This document shows positions 25,855 through 38,267 of a DNA stretch of 64,000 nucleotides, in pieces. The notes under the pieces are model-generated. The model ran no database searches. It was given only the letters and a program-made list of their open reading frames with translations, and had not been told where the DNA came from. Each line of letters begins with the position of its first letter. The first letter of the stretch is position 1. Both the position numbers and the translations under genes were made by a program. The stretch covers positions 7,770,001-7,834,000 of the forward strand of contig NC_056416.1 of assembly GCF_905147365.1 (NCBI RefSeq), in the 5' to 3' direction. This DNA is from Aricia agestis (taxonomy: Eukaryota > Arthropoda > Insecta > Lepidoptera > Lycaenidae).

Positions 25855-26769
25855 TTCTCCTATGACAATCTCGTTCTGTAGTCTGTTTTCTGAAAATAAA
25901 TGTGGACTGTTCTCTGTTACGTTGAAGTTGTTAAAGCTATTTTGACGAAGCTTTAAAGTAGTAACTTTAAAAGTTTTAAATACACTTATAAACAGTAGGT
26001 ACCTCGTACCGGTTTTATCCGAGAATGGTTAGAAGGTTAATAAATATCACTTTTCAATGATCCTATTATGTTGATACTTTATTTTCTGATTTTTAGTTTT
26101 AATAAATAACTAATTTTATGGTTATTTTTTAAAACAATAATATTTTCTGGTAAAATAATTTTAAAACTGCAATTTGACCTGACCTGAATATGACATATTT
26201 TATGACAGCGTCATATTTTGACATTTGAATTTTTTTTATTTGGCGTTTTCAGAGGTGCACAGATACCTATACATGTCCATATTTTTTCCAATTTTTTGTC
26301 CAAATAGCAAGAAAGAGCCTACTGAAAATAAAAAAGCTATAGCAATGACTAATGAGAAGATGAGTAAAAAGTGGATAAAATCGATCTGTTTTTTAGCGAA
26401 CTAATCGATAAATATTTTATAATATGGTCACACCAGCCGGAAGTACCACATCATGATCAGTTGTTTCTGTAAGTTGTCTGCCTGGCTGTCAAACGGGCTG
26501 TCACTTCTCAAAAATGTGTGCGTTCCTCTCATCTCTGACACTGCTGGCCATTGCGATTTGACGAGATTCTATTGGCTACCGAGACGTAACGTCTTGCTGC
26601 CCCAATGCTGGCCTATATACTGGGAGTACTGGAACTAGTAAAAGAACGTCATCTTAATGTCACTAATTTCAAAATTGTCAAGCATGATAATTGATAGTGG
26701 AGCCCACGTTCATATTTTGCGAAATTTATTGTAGAAAATATTGTTAGAATAAAAATATTTTTCTTAAAA
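25855..26769. promoter_or_regulatory. Divergent SMPD4 / DUS1 intergenic region
   Basis: 915 bp between two start codons on opposite strands, so both promoters are expected here. AT-rich with a more GC-balanced stretch at 26440-26640. The 61-residue open frame at 26453 resembles nothing known. No TATA box or motif cluster is obvious. Confidence 0.45.
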
Positions 26770-29700
26770 ATGGACAGCAGTTGGTTTCAATCTATCGGAC
26801 GACCTAAATTTGTCGTCGCTCCTATGGTGGATGCCAGCGAGTTGGCCTGGCGATGTTTGTGTCGAAGACATGGTGCTACATTATGTTATACTCCAATGCT
26901 GCACAGCAATGTTTTTATAAAAGATCCGAAATACAGAAAAGAGAATTTCACAACATGTGAAGAAGACCGCCCCTTAATTGTACAGGTATAAAACTGTAAA
27001 TAAGTAGAAAACATAAGCCTTTGCTAAAAAGCTTGGCTGAGGCACTGCCGTGCCCCCAGATATCAACCTAACCATTACTTATAAATCAAAAACGCTAGTT
27101 TGATGTACCCCGTGTCACTCTGATCTCATCTAATCTCAAACTCCTCTGAAAATCTACTTTTAGAAGCTTCTAGCCCACCAAAACATCCTTAATATCTTTG
27201 AAAAATATAACCTTATTGTAATGTTTATCCTCCTGCACAGTAAGGTAAAAATCTTTCAAAGATATATTTACATTTCACTAAAAAAGGCTTAATAATCTAT
27301 AAGTAAAACTGCACAGACAGGAATACAAGTAGTATCTTATAATTACAAAATAATAATTACTGAATATACATGTTTATAGTTTTGCGGCAATGATCCTAAA
27401 GTTATGGCTGCAGCTGCAAAGTTAGTGGAGAAACATTGTGATGCTATTGACATTAACCTTGGGTGTCCACAGCAAATTGCTAAAAGAGGAAGATATGGTT
27501 CATTCTTGCAAGATGAATGGGATCTACTAAAGCAAATAGGTACTTAATAAAACTTTCAATTGTACTAAATTCTGAGTTTTCTATTAATACCTTGATTGTG
27601 GGAATAACAGACACAATAGATTTCCAAATGTTATGCGACATCCGGATGCTGCTTGGGGATTGATGGGTAAACAGTCCTTATTCTTCATATTTATATTTTT
27701 TTGCAGTCACCACAATGTCTAATGCAGTATCAATTCCAATAACTTGTAAAGTTAGAATATTTGAAAGTATCGATAAGTCAATTCAGTATGCTAAAATGTT
27801 GCAAGATGCAGGGTGTAAATTGTTAACTGTGCACGGTAGAACAAGAGAACAGAAGGGACCACTCACAGGTATTGCTAGTTGGAAACATATCAAAGCCATT
27901 AGGTTAGTGAAATAAAATAACATTAGTGAGAGTGGTATTCTACTGATTAAATAAATTGGATCAAGGATAGGTCCATTCTTTATTTCCTTTTCCTAATAAT
28001 TTGATGAAAATCATTTAATGTTTTTGATTATTTTCTCTTTCTTCTGTCCTGGACTTAGATCCCATTTTGATCAGTGGTATACCTCTTAAAAAATGTGAAT
28101 GACACTAATACCCTTCCAAAATATATGATTCAAGGCTTTTTTTGCATGTTTTTGAATATAATATATTTCTGCCTTTCAGGGAAGCAGTAAGTGTTCCAAT
28201 GTTTGCAAATGGAAATATTCAATGCCTGGAGGATGTGTACAGGTGTATAGATTACACTAAAGTAGATGGTGTGATGTCAGCAGAAGGGAATCTTACAAAT
28301 CCAGCCATTTTTGCTGGAGTCAATCCTGTCTCATGGGACATTGCCTTAGAATATATGGATCTTGTGGACAAATATCCTTGTCCTATGTCATACATAAGAG
28401 GCCACTTGTTTAAAATATTCCATAAAGTGTAAGTAAAGTCAGTTATGTTATCTGTGTTTGCTTGTAACAGTATTTTAATATTTTGGATCTACTTGTTAAT
28501 TTTTACAATTTTGATACAAAAAAGATATATTCCTTGAAACCATGTCTATATTATTTTTTGTTTAGTTTTGGCATTTGTGTTGCTTTTAATATGCTGTTAC
28601 TTAGTTTGAAAGTAAATATTTTTTTCTAGTTTCACTATTCCAAGTAATAATGAGGAGAGGGAAATATTGGCTACTGCTACATGCATAGACAATTTTAGAG
28701 AGGTTTGCCATAGAATAAGGAACAAGTACTTGCCATATCATGAAGGGACATTACAGTTTCAAGATACAGAAGATATATTGAGGCAAGGGTATAACCTAAT
28801 TCTACCTCCATGGATTTGTCAACCTTATGTCAGAATATCCCCTGAAGAGCACATTCAGAAGATGGATGTTTGTAGACAGAAGGTATACTAAATTATTTTG
28901 CATGCACAGAATTTCATACTTATGTAATTTTATTATAAAGTTTTGTGTAATTTTTTTATCTTGACATAGGATGGCTGTGATAAGAAAAGAGAACACGAGG
29001 ACTCGGAAGGTAATCCCATATCTAGAAAAAAAATGAAAAAGCTGAGAAGAATAATGAGGAGACCTATCAAACCAGATGGAGAACACCAGGCTGGGAGGAC
29101 GGGTGAACTGTGTCATAATAATAGCTGCTGTAATCCACTTGTAAGTGTTTTTTAATAACTTTGCCCTGACCTTAAGGTGAGACCGCTGTAGACGAAACGA
29201 CACTACACAACGCGACACGTCATAGGCATTAAATAACATATTTTTAAATTCAAATTCTTTATTATACATACAATAATATACAATAGTATAAAAACTAGGT
29301 AGCGTACATCACGTCATGCTAAGTAAAAACTCGCGTTATGGCAATCAGACAACGGATGCACGCCGAACAATTTTATCCTAATATATATTATTTACACATT
29401 CACACACACAATCACACCACACCTTATCACGTAAAGTCTCTTTCGGCGACGTGATTCGCGCTTCGCCCGGGAGCCTCCCCCGGAATCTCCGGTAAACTAC
29501 ACCGGCGGGCCAGAACTCCTCCACCTCGAAGATGGATAAAACTTGAGTCGGCACTCTCACCACAAAGGATATATTATATCGTACGAGCTAAGCCGCATTA
29601 CGCGTCAGAGGAGCTACGCGATAAAAAACGTCTGTTCTATGAAAATTGAAGTGTCGTTTTGTTTGACGACCTCTGTGGCTCAGTGGTGAGCGCGTTGGTA

Positions 29701-30216
29701 GCTCAAGCCGGGGGTCGCGGGTTCGAATCCCGCCGACGGAACAAAAAGTTTTCAATGTTCCCGGGTCTGGATGTGTATTAAATATGTGTATGATATAATA
29801 AAAATCTTAAATATATGTATACCTAGTATAAAAGTATTAAATATATTTTCGTTGTCTGGTACCTGTAACACAAGTCCTTTAGGTACTTAGCACGGGGCCA
29901 GACTGACGTGGTGTGAAGCGTCCATAGATAGATAGATAGAATTGAAGTGTCGTGATGTGTCGCTCCACTGCAGTGTAGCGTCACCTAGTGTGGTCCTTCC
30001 TTTAAACGTAGATTTTTCTTTTTCCAGTTTATTCTCGTCCTTTCCATACCTACAAGTATAAAATATTGCATTGAAAATTTTCAGGGAGGGAAGTGCGTTT
30101 ATCAACTGTGTAAGAAATGCTGTCGAAATAAATGTTTCCAAGAGGAACTGGACTGCATGGGGCACAGGATACTCGTGCACACGCGACGTGAGATGGCCAG
30201 GAAGCATGCTTCATAA
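26770..30216 (+). CDS. Dus1: tRNA-dihydrouridine synthase 1 (DUS1-type)
   Basis: Seven exons: 26770-26985, 27380-27539, 27707-27902, 28180-28428, 28630-28882, 28970-29140, 30085-30216; 1377 nt, 458 aa plus stop, close to the family's length of about 470. Seen: FMN-binding start APMVDASELAWR (17-28), the Dus signature NLGCPQ with the catalytic cysteine C101, TCKVR, HGRTREQKGPL, FANGNIQ and MSAEGNL, then a lysine-rich linker and a Cys-rich tail (C-x5-C-C ... C-x4-C-x2-C-C-x3-C) as in DUS1L. Known: flavin-dependent NADPH reduction of uridines, positions 16/17 in cytoplasmic tRNA for yeast Dus1. Start Met at 26770 directly precedes the barrel. Intron 6 (944 bp) has taken a SINE. All key residues are intact. 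Confidence 0.95.
29190..30000. repeat. GACCGC-end repeat hosting the SINE, DUS1 intron 6
   Basis: Sequence such as GACGAAACGACACTACACAA near 29200 and the AAGTGTCGTGATGTGTCGCT stretch near 29945 are imperfect inverse partners, resembling the element at 16743. 29240-29570 between them shows a GC-rich patch with no recognisable gene. Boundaries are approximate. Confidence 0.4.
29658..29939 (+). mobile_element. tRNA-derived SINE S1, copy 2, with target duplication
   Basis: Box A and box B as in copy 1, body nearly identical, ending in a TAGA run. The 14 bp AATTGAAGTGTCGT occurs directly before (29644-29657) and after (29940-29953), a retroposition target-site duplication that fixes the ends. 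Confidence 0.92.
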
Positions 30217-30662
30217 ACATAAAACAACAATGGTTTGTCATTCTTCATTGAAGCCATGATTTGTTCAGTACAATTTAATATATTTCATGTAAATATGAAC
30301 TTACTTTATGAAAAGTAAATAATGTAAATACAGTATGTTAATTTTTTACATCTGTAAATTAAATTATTTTATTACATGTTAATTTTTTTTCTGTCCATAC
30401 CCCATTGATGCCTACAAACACAATTAAGCACATTTATGTTTGGGTTAATTTGTTAAAAGTACTCAACTGAATCAATAATGTATTATTGATTACATTCCAT
30501 CTACACCCTACCCCATTAACTCTTACTATTTCTATGAAATATAAAATCGATATTTTGTCGTCGACCTACTTCTATTCGATTGCGCGCGCAAATTTCCGTA
30601 CAAATAGTGCCTTATAGTTTCTAAAAATAACAAAATATCTTTTTTATTATTAATCGCTTCAA

Positions 30663-31661
30663 ATGCACAAATGTTGCGGCACAAATCAAAGAAAAATACC
30701 CCAACGGCGGGTGAACGGTCTGCAGCTTCCCCTGAACTGGTACCAGGTGGTCTGTTGGCTCGTCATCGTAGCCACGGCGATCGTAAACTTCGTCGTCCTT
30801 ATTAACATACAATTTTACGAGCTACGATTGGCATCCTTCGTGATTTACGCCGTTTTGTATTCGTGTCACTTGATATCGCACGTGGCTGCGCTGCTGCTGG
30901 ATCCGGCCGAGGAGGATCTCCGAAAAATGGAATTGAACACCATCCCCGAGTTCGACCGCTCCGTCCACGCCCACGTCATAGAAAACGGAAGGTGCCACCT
31001 GTGCAACATAAACACTAGCAACAAGAAGACTAAACACTGCGGCCTCTGTAATAAATGTGTCTACCACTTCGATCACCACTGTAAATGGCTAAACAACTGC
31101 GTGGGGAGAAGAAATTATACGGCGTTCGTGATATGCGTCGCTTCGGCTCTTCTGCTGTCGATCTATACTACCTCATTATGTATAATAGATGTTATATTTT
31201 TCCTCACTAACATGGGTCACCTGAGCAAATACGTACAGAACTACATCGCATGCCCGATGATACCTAAGTTTCTTATTACCAAATACTGTCCGAGATCAGT
31301 AGCGTTCCTAACTTTTTTAATATTGCTAGGCTTGTGCGGTTTTGTGATCGCGTGTGCTCTGCTGCATTTGCTGTGTTTTCATATTTACATAGCGGTTTTA
31401 GGAGTTTCGACGTACGAATATATCGTCCAAAACAGTAATCAAGACGCGCAGCACAAGTGTAATATGGGAAAGTTTTATTTTATTAAGAAAAAAAGCAAGG
31501 AGCCGGCCAGTAGCGGCCCCAATGAGAACGTATCTGTGATAGATTCCGGTGTTAGCAACTTGATAAGTATCTTGATCAATAAGGAAATCGTCAAAGCCAA
31601 GAACAAGTACGGACCAGACCGTAACAAAATTTACCCCGGCGACGAAAACATTATAAGCTAA
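30663..31661 (+). CDS. DHHC-type palmitoyltransferase, single exon
   Basis: One uninterrupted frame of 332 aa. Seen: hydrophobic segments at about 28-49, 57-79, 153-181 and 212-247; between the second and third a DHHC cysteine-rich domain from C111 to C146, with CHLC, HCGLCNKC, D137-H-H-C140 and KWLNNCVGRRNY; and STYE (249-252) in place of TTxE after the last membrane segment. C140 is the expected acylated cysteine. The order TM-TM-DHHC-TM-TM is the family's standard layout. The short form with CNKCV..FDHHCKWLNNCVG is closest, from memory, to ZDHHC1/ZDHHC11. Expected role: S-palmitoylation of membrane-associated proteins at ER/Golgi. The absence of introns is odd beside intron-rich neighbours and suggests a retrocopy or intron loss, yet the frame is intact. 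Starts 446 bp after DUS1 ends. Confidence 0.9.
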   Translation: MHKCCGTNQRKIPQRRVNGLQLPLNWYQVVCWLVIVATAIVNFVVLINIQFYELRLASFVIYAVLYSCHLISHVAALLLDPAEEDLRKMELNTIPEFDRSVHAHVIENGRCHLCNINTSNKKTKHCGLCNKCVYHFDHHCKWLNNCVGRRNYTAFVICVASALLLSIYTTSLCIIDVIFFLTNMGHLSKYVQNYIACPMIPKFLITKYCPRSVAFLTFLILLGLCGFVIACALLHLLCFHIYIAVLGVSTYEYIVQNSNQDAQHKCNMGKFYFIKKKSKEPASSGPNENVSVIDSGVSNLISILINKEIVKAKNKYGPDRNKIYPGDENIIS

Positions 31662-31807
31662 CAAACCTGAGCCATGTTAAATGATTGAGACCAAAGTTTT
31701 TTTTAAATATTTTTTGCAATATATGTGTAATTTATATAACGAGACTCTTTTTATTTCACTTTATCTCTAGTATTTACGAAAAAAAGAGCGCATATTGTTA
31801 TTTTTGA

Positions 31808-31813
31808 AATAAA
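31808..31813 (+). terminator. Polyadenylation signal of the DHHC gene
   Basis: AATAAA 147 bp downstream of the stop codon. Confidence 0.55.
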
Positions 31814-32053
31814 TAACACAGACATTAAGTGCAGTGCAAGTGGGCTTTCATATGTGGGTGGGAACTGGGATAGCAGTTGCTCATACAATACTTTTTATCT
31901 ATAGTAGAGATAAGATAAGCCTTTATTCACAACAATTATTTTACATTTACATAATTACACAAAAGAAAATACATAATTAGTAAATAACCAAAAACATTAT
32001 ATTATCACAGGTTAAAATGAAACAAAAAACAATCGTTTATAAAATAATATTTA

Positions 32054-32059
32054 TTTATT
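32054..32059 (-). terminator. Polyadenylation signal of BI-1
   Basis: AATAAA on the minus strand about 405 bp after the BI-1 stop (an overlapping second one is at 32050-32055). The span 32060-32464 would be 3' untranslated sequence. Confidence 0.5.
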
Positions 32060-32464
32060 GAAAAGAATACAATAGATAGTTCATATTAGGTAAATGTACA
32101 GAGATATTACATTAATAATTACTCTCAAAATAACTGCCTAAAACCAAACAAACTCCCAACACTTTATGCATATGAAGATTGACATTAAAAATTTCTCCTT
32201 TCTCAACCTAAAAATCTACTCCAAATAAAATAACTGAGCACCTTGCGCCAAATTAATTCCTTATGAGAAATAAATGTCTTAAATTTTAGTAGACAAAAAA
32301 GTAATGTAAATATTGCTTTAAATAAAATGATTCAACAGTGACACATCAATAATTATTCTACTCAAAAACAAATGTGCATAGTAATGGTGATATTGGCATT
32401 GAAAGATCCCAAGGAGCAAAGTGCACAGTTACTTTGGAATGAGTTACCTAACAATGAAATACAT

Positions 32465-35262
32465 TTAGTCCCGCCTGCGGCGACGATTCTGTTCCTCCTG
32501 AAATTAAAACAAATAGATTAGACTTTCTAATGTATAATGATTATACCAGGAAAAATACAAGTCAACTATAAACTCGTGTTATGCAGATTTTTGATAGAGC
32601 AGAAAGACTTGTTTGTTTGCATTTTATGATCTTAAAACTGTTCAACCGAATTTCAGGATAGCATCTATTCCATCTATCCAGACAACAATTAATATATTTA
32701 AACTTATAATATTTTACACATACCTTCTGTGTTAATATGATGAGCAGTCTTCTGAAAATTCCAATGAAGTCAATGAACAATTCCAAAGCATGTTGAACAA
32801 AGTCCTTGCTGCCCATCCTGCGTTTCTCAATGATGAGTTGTGTGTCGAAGAGAACAAAGCCGCACATCAGCATAAGTCCAAGGTAGAGGTGGGCCTAAAA
32901 ATAAAGTTATACTCTACAATCTACATACTTCACTAGCTAACAATCAGTTGATATAATATTGAAAGGTCCACTTTTAGTCAACTACTAGGTAAAAGTTATG
33001 TAATTGTTATAAGTAGGGCCCGGATTTATATGTAAATACCATCGACATAAGAAGCTATATGGATACGAAATGACCACGATAGAGACGCCTCCCTTCAAAA
33101 TTTGTAAACTAAAAATGGCGGATTTTACTAGAGATGTCATTGAATAATAAAATAATAATAGCTCCCACACCGGTTTCGGTGACGGTGGCCGGTTTCATTG
33201 AAACCAGGCCAGCTACGCTTACTTAATTACTCCTAATTTTTATAGTGTTCAAGTGTGTGCGCAGTACACAAGAGCACTCTCTATTCCTTTACTCTCATAA
33301 CTCAGTGGGACGACCGACACGACTGGCGAGAGATCAGGCGCAGGACCGACTTTTTACATGCCCATCCGACGCATGGATCATCTTACTTGTCAGACAATCA
33401 GGTGATCAGCCTGCATTGTCCTAACCAAACTTGGAAATAACATGTTTCCAACGCGGGAATCGAACCCACGACCTCCGAGTCAAGAGCCGCGCTCTATACC
33501 ACTAGACCACGGAGGGGGGGAAATAAAATAAATAGTAAAGGCAAAGACCTAATAGGTCTTTGAATACAAAATTTTTGGACTAGAATGGCGGATTTTACTA
33601 GAGACGTCACTGAATAAAAAAACTTCATATTGATATCAATATTTTTTTATTATTCAGTGACATCTCTAGTAAAATCCGCCATTTTTAGTTTACAAATTTT
33701 GAAGGCAGGCGTCTTTTGTGATCATTTTGTGTCCATATAGCTTCTTATGTCGATGGTATTTACATATAAATCTGGGCCTTAGTTATAAGCATTATTTTTC
33801 ATTTATAAATACCATAGTACGAAGTTTAAAACACATTAATGGCCATCTTGAGATAAGACTTTTGAAATAATATATATTTAAAAAAATGTGAATAAACATG
33901 GTAAAAAAATTACCTGGTATAAGAAGTGTGACTGCATGAAGATGTTGACGAGTGTCATCAGCGACATTGATGTGAACAATGTCATCAGGGTTCCACCAAG
34001 GAACAGCCAAGATCCCCTCTCAGCCAGCATGGCCGCAATGGAGAAGCAGACAAACACCAGTGTAGTTCCCAGGATGGCCGTTACAATGATAGATGGATCA
34101 ATAATGCTAACATACTCCATGAGAGGACCCAAACCCATGCCTGAAAAATAAAAAAATAATATTATAGCTGAGTCTTATTACATTAAAAGCTGTCCAGTAG
34201 TTTAAAAGCCTCAATGCAAAAAAAATCCTCTTTACTGCACAATAACAACATTATGCTATTATAATCAAAGCAGGCCAGTAATTATTAATTTAGTTACCTG
34301 ATGTTAGACCGAAGCCTAGTAAGTATCCAAGACGAAGGCCTGTGTTTTTTCCATTGTCGGGAGTGGCTATCAGCATTAACATCAGACCAGCCCCAATGAT
34401 TGTGGAAAGCAGGCCTGCCTGAAACCTTGTGTACATGTCAACATACACACCAGCAGATGCCGCTCCGCATGTCATCATGAGGGTGGCATAGACATTTTTG
34501 AGATGTTGCCGAACCGGTGGTTCTCTGAAAAAGAAAAATTAAGTATTTAAGAAATGACAAGAAGTCGTTTTCTTGAAACCACTACAGTACAAAAATTATT
34601 CAGGAAATGTACACAGTAATGTTGGTACAAGTAAATCCTCTTATATTATGAAGTCTTAACAATAACTCAAATATTGCATCATTCTTGGTTACAACTTACA
34701 AGTAAAGAATAGGTTATGGAAATCATGATAAAAACTTAGACAGGTTTTATTATGGCCATGAATAAATGCAATGCTTTAATATTTTTGTCCATATTATAAT
34801 TTCGTTCTCACAGGTTTAAAAGAAATTCAACAAGTGTACTTTTTATTTAGCCAAATACACAATATTATCATTGTTCTTGTAGTTTCTAGGGAGTATTAGT
34901 TCATAATAAAAATAAGTTATAGATACTTTGTTACATACAAGTACTGCTCCAAAGCCCTTAGGGCTTATAAATAATTATAAGGACTTTTCTATTAATATGT
35001 TTTATTATTAAAAATAACAAACAAACAAGGACGATGATGATCATTGTCGTATTACGTGCTGTGGAAACTTGTGACGTAAATGTTCTAGAAAAACAAGATT
35101 CTTCTGGAAACATCTCACTAAAACAAACCTGATATTTTTATATTAATATGTTTTTAGTGTCTACGAAAAGATATATTAAAACAAAAGTATGGACCTAAAT
35201 AGTATTTTTACTTACAAACGATTTTGAAAGCTGTTGATAAACGTTTGTAGATTTGGAGTCAT
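32465..35262 (-). CDS. BI-1: Bax inhibitor-1 (TMBIM6-type)
   Basis: Five coding exons on the minus strand: 35262-35216, 34524-34298, 34140-33914, 32894-32724, 32497-32465; 705 nt, 234 aa plus stop, the usual size. Seen: PPVRQHLKNVYATLMMTC at the start of the membrane core, then six to seven hydrophobic segments, the conserved GFGLTSGMGLGPL across the exon 2/3 junction, FDTQLIIEKR..G near the C-terminus, and the basic end EEQNRRRRRD. Known: ER multi-pass protein of the TMBIM family that suppresses Bax-type and ER-stress cell death and leaks Ca2+. The last exon codes only ten residues, exactly the charged tail. Intron 3 contains a foldback element with a SINE inside. Tail-to-tail with the DHHC gene. 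Confidence 0.95.
33015..33779. mobile_element. Foldback element in BI-1 intron 3, hosting a SINE
   Basis: Left end GGGCCCGGATTTATATGTAA and right end TTACATATAAATCTGGGCC are reverse complements, and the arms match over well over 100 bp (GACATAAGAAGCTATATGGA on one side, its inverse on the other). The motif AATGGCGGATTTTACTAGAG occurs three times: once in the left arm, once again after the SINE, and once inverted. Confidence 0.72.
33171..33517 (-). mobile_element. tRNA-derived SINE S2, copy 1, nested in the foldback
   Basis: On the minus strand, box A TGGTCTAGTGGTA and box B GGTTCGATTCC occur in a tRNA-like head, followed by a body ending ACCGAAACCGGTGTGGGAG. A decayed relative is at 52785. 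The tRNA-like part is not a working tRNA gene as far as can be seen. Confidence 0.8.
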
Positions 35263-35830
35263 GTCGAGTGCTCTTCTGTTCTTTCCAAGTTACAGGAAAA
35301 CAAATACTGTTTATAGATAATAAAAAAACTGTTCACAAGATTTATTTTCTAAATAATTCACAGTTCACAGCAATGATGCAATAATTGTTCTCACTTCTTG
35401 TGCTCCAGGGTGTACAACAAATATATACTAGTAATCTGTGGTGTACAATCTTAGAATGTTTGACACGGTAACATAAGAATTTTTAACCTCCAAAATAAAG
35501 AAGACCAGCCAAGTACCCAATTATTGTATGAAATGCTTACTTTTTAATTTGGTAGGATAATAATAGTTAATAACTCCGTCGCAAAATAAGAGATGGCGCT
35601 TGTAAAGCTTTCGCATCAGATTTTATCATAAATTGTACTAGATGTCACTACTGAGTTATTTGTAACTAAAATACTTAAGTAAATATAAAAAATTTGAGAA
35701 TCTTTTATGAAAATATTATTTTAAAATAAAATATTTTCAATAAAAGGTACTGTGTTGTATTTTTGTAACATAACAGCTATAATATTATTTTTTCCTTCTG
35801 GTAACATCGATAAAAAATATCCCAACAAAG

Positions 35831-36172
35831 ATGTCAAAGTCAATCAAACTTTTTGCTTTCGAGTGTGGTGCTAAAGAAGCATGTAAAACAGTGTTCTCTA
35901 CAATTTTTCGAGTTAGGCTCGGACATTGTTGTTCGCCTGTCTTTCTTGCAAAAATTAGGGTCAGGGATAGTTCCCTTTGTGAGTGTGGGCTAGACGAAGG
36001 TACCTTGGATCATATATTTTTCTCTTGTCCTAATACCCATTGTTCCCTATATGATCTTCTCCCCGCAACCATTCTCCGTCCTATCAATTTTAAATTTGTG
36101 TTATGTTTTGTAAATACGTCATTTACTAAAGTGTTATGTACATTTATTGATATTAATAAAATAAAATTGTAA
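35831..36172 (+). pseudogene. Non-LTR retrotransposon C-terminal fragment
   Basis: 113-residue frame with RVRLGHCCSPVFLAKIRVR, CECG and TLDHIFFSCP, the H/C-rich motif that ends the reverse-transcriptase ORF of many non-LTR elements. Nothing of the polymerase domain precedes it, so it is a 5'-truncated insertion. The start Met is incidental. About 400 bp downstream may be its 3' tail. Confidence 0.7.
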
Positions 36173-36685
36173 TTAGTTAGTAGTTACTAACCCTAAATGT
36201 TTGTGTTTTAGGTTCTCTCAACAGACTCATTTTATAAAAGTAGTTCAACGATTAGACCTTCTTCAACACAGAGTCTTTGCCACTCACTCTGATATTGGCA
36301 ACTCCCCAAGGAGCCATTATTAAAAAGAAGAAGAGTGTGGTGCTATCTGTCATAGATATGCGTCTACGCTTTTTTCTTGCGGCTTACGAATTACGGAGAA
36401 ATTTGTTTGTTTCTGTGCATATGTCCGTCGAGTAGAGCCTCCGTTCCTCCGGTTTGTGTGTTTGTAAATTGTAAGTGCTGTGAGATTGCTCCTGTGCAAG
36501 AACTGAGATAGGACTCTTTGTACTTTGTAGAAGTGTTGTGTTCCTTTAAAATGTTTTGAAATTAAATAATGTTCTTGTAATAAATAAAATTTATAAAATT
36601 CTGTTGTTTTATTTTAATTTTAAATGTACATCTAATATTCTATAAATATTTAGGTACCTATAGTTATAATACTAGAATCCATAGT

Positions 36686-36762
36686 ACCGCAATAAAGCGC
36701 CATCTGTAACTTTACGACGGTACTAGACCGAGCGAAAGTTACAGATGGCACTTTATTGCGGT
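36686..36762. repeat. Inverted repeat, 27 bp arms
   Basis: ACCGCAATAAAGCGCCATCT on the left and AGATGGCACTTTATTGCGGT on the right, about 25 nt apart, one mismatch in the part quoted. Probably a tiny MITE. Confidence 0.8.
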
Positions 36763-37670
36763 TTCCACAAAATAAAGAGAGTAAGGTCTCTATTCCAGTA
36801 TATAATAAAGTACTCTGTGTTGTGCTCACTTCTCAATAAAATCAGTAAAACTGTCGACCAATAAACGGAAACCAAATATCATGAATTGATGACAGTGTGT
36901 TTTTTTTTTCATTCAATGTAAAGTGCAAACATTTTAAATTACTCTTATTTTATGGTGGCACTTCACACGACTTTTTGTATAAATTTGCGAGCGTGTTTGA
37001 CCATTTGATGTATTCGCCAAACAATCACTGTACGTAGCAGTTATTATCTCGAGCTGTCAAACGAAACCGAAATTGGTTTCATCTGTGTGTAAAAATATGT
37101 GAGATTAAATCATACTTCATAGATTGAGGAATATAGGTAGATGGATTCTTAGCTCGCCAGCGCGTGGCCATTTTATGCTTGTGTGCTATTGCCATAGTGT
37201 GCGTGTAGGGATGGGCGTATATCTGCTTGTATATCGATAAAAATATAAAATTACATTACAGCTATCGACCAATAGTCGACCATAATTATATGTTATAGAT
37301 TTTTATCACGTTATAGATTTTTAGGACATCAAAAAAGGAGGTTATCAATTCGACCCGCATGTTCAAAAGTATATGATAAATGAAAATACTTTTATATACA
37401 TAAAATATTTAAGTATACCTATAATTACACAAATTGTTAAAAATATACATAATATGTATACTCCATAAGTCACGAAGGCTTGTCCGGAGTGTAATATCAA
37501 TAAAATCAACAGTTTTTATAAGAAAACAACAGAAAAACAAAAATACTTTATTATACTTAATTACTATTAAACAACAATTTTGTAAAATTACAATTATTAT
37601 GTGTTATCGAAGAAATAAAGACGTTAATACTCGTGATGGGACACATAATAATATAATGTGAGATGTCCAC

Positions 37671-37756
37671 TGTCCCAACACCAGTGTCCGATCTTTCAGT
37701 CAATAAAATATGCCATACATCATAACATGTAAGGATCGGACACCGGTGTTAGGACA
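37671..37756. repeat. Inverted repeat, 23 bp arms
   Basis: TGTCCCAACACCAGTGTCCG and CGGACACCGGTGTTAGGACA pair with two mismatches across a 40 nt loop. The surrounding 36770-38260 is AT-rich and shows no gene I can support. Confidence 0.75.
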
Positions 37757-38267
37757 CATTGTATAATATTACACAGTACACACATATTAAAAGAAATTAA
37801 ATGAAAATGAAAAATATTCAAACATAAGGTTTTATTGAATATGTTCTTAGTCGCAGCTTTTGAAGTAAATATAATATTAACTTCCATATAGGTTCTCAAT
37901 CGCCGTCATCATCTCATTGGCCTCTTCTTTAGGAGCATTTCTTACTAATAAGAAAAATACGTAATACTCACACGTAGAGCTACACAAATTCATAGGTACT
38001 CTAAGTACACGAGGCACTACTAAGAACCTATGGTTTCATCCATCAGAAAGTAAAGAGGCCCATAGTGAATGATTATTTATTTATGGTGTTGCAGGCCTGC
38101 AATGCAGCGGGGCTAAAATGGTCACATTTAGCAATTCCTCTCAATCTATTCAGCAAATGAATTGTCAAAACTGTCAAACTGACAAACGTCAAATTAGTAC
38201 GAAATCGAATTACTAGATATGAATTGCAAGCAGACTTGCATTTTGCGATTTTAAAAGAAGGAATCAT

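Noticed and set aside
26453..26638. 61-residue frame between SMPD4 and DUS1 as a small gene
   Set aside because: No recognisable motif, no splice support, and it falls where both promoters are expected.
33440..33517. tRNA gene on the minus strand
   Set aside because: It resembles a tRNA well in the D and T regions but is the head of SINE S2, whose body follows directly and recurs at 52785. tRNAscan-SE could settle whether it would fold.
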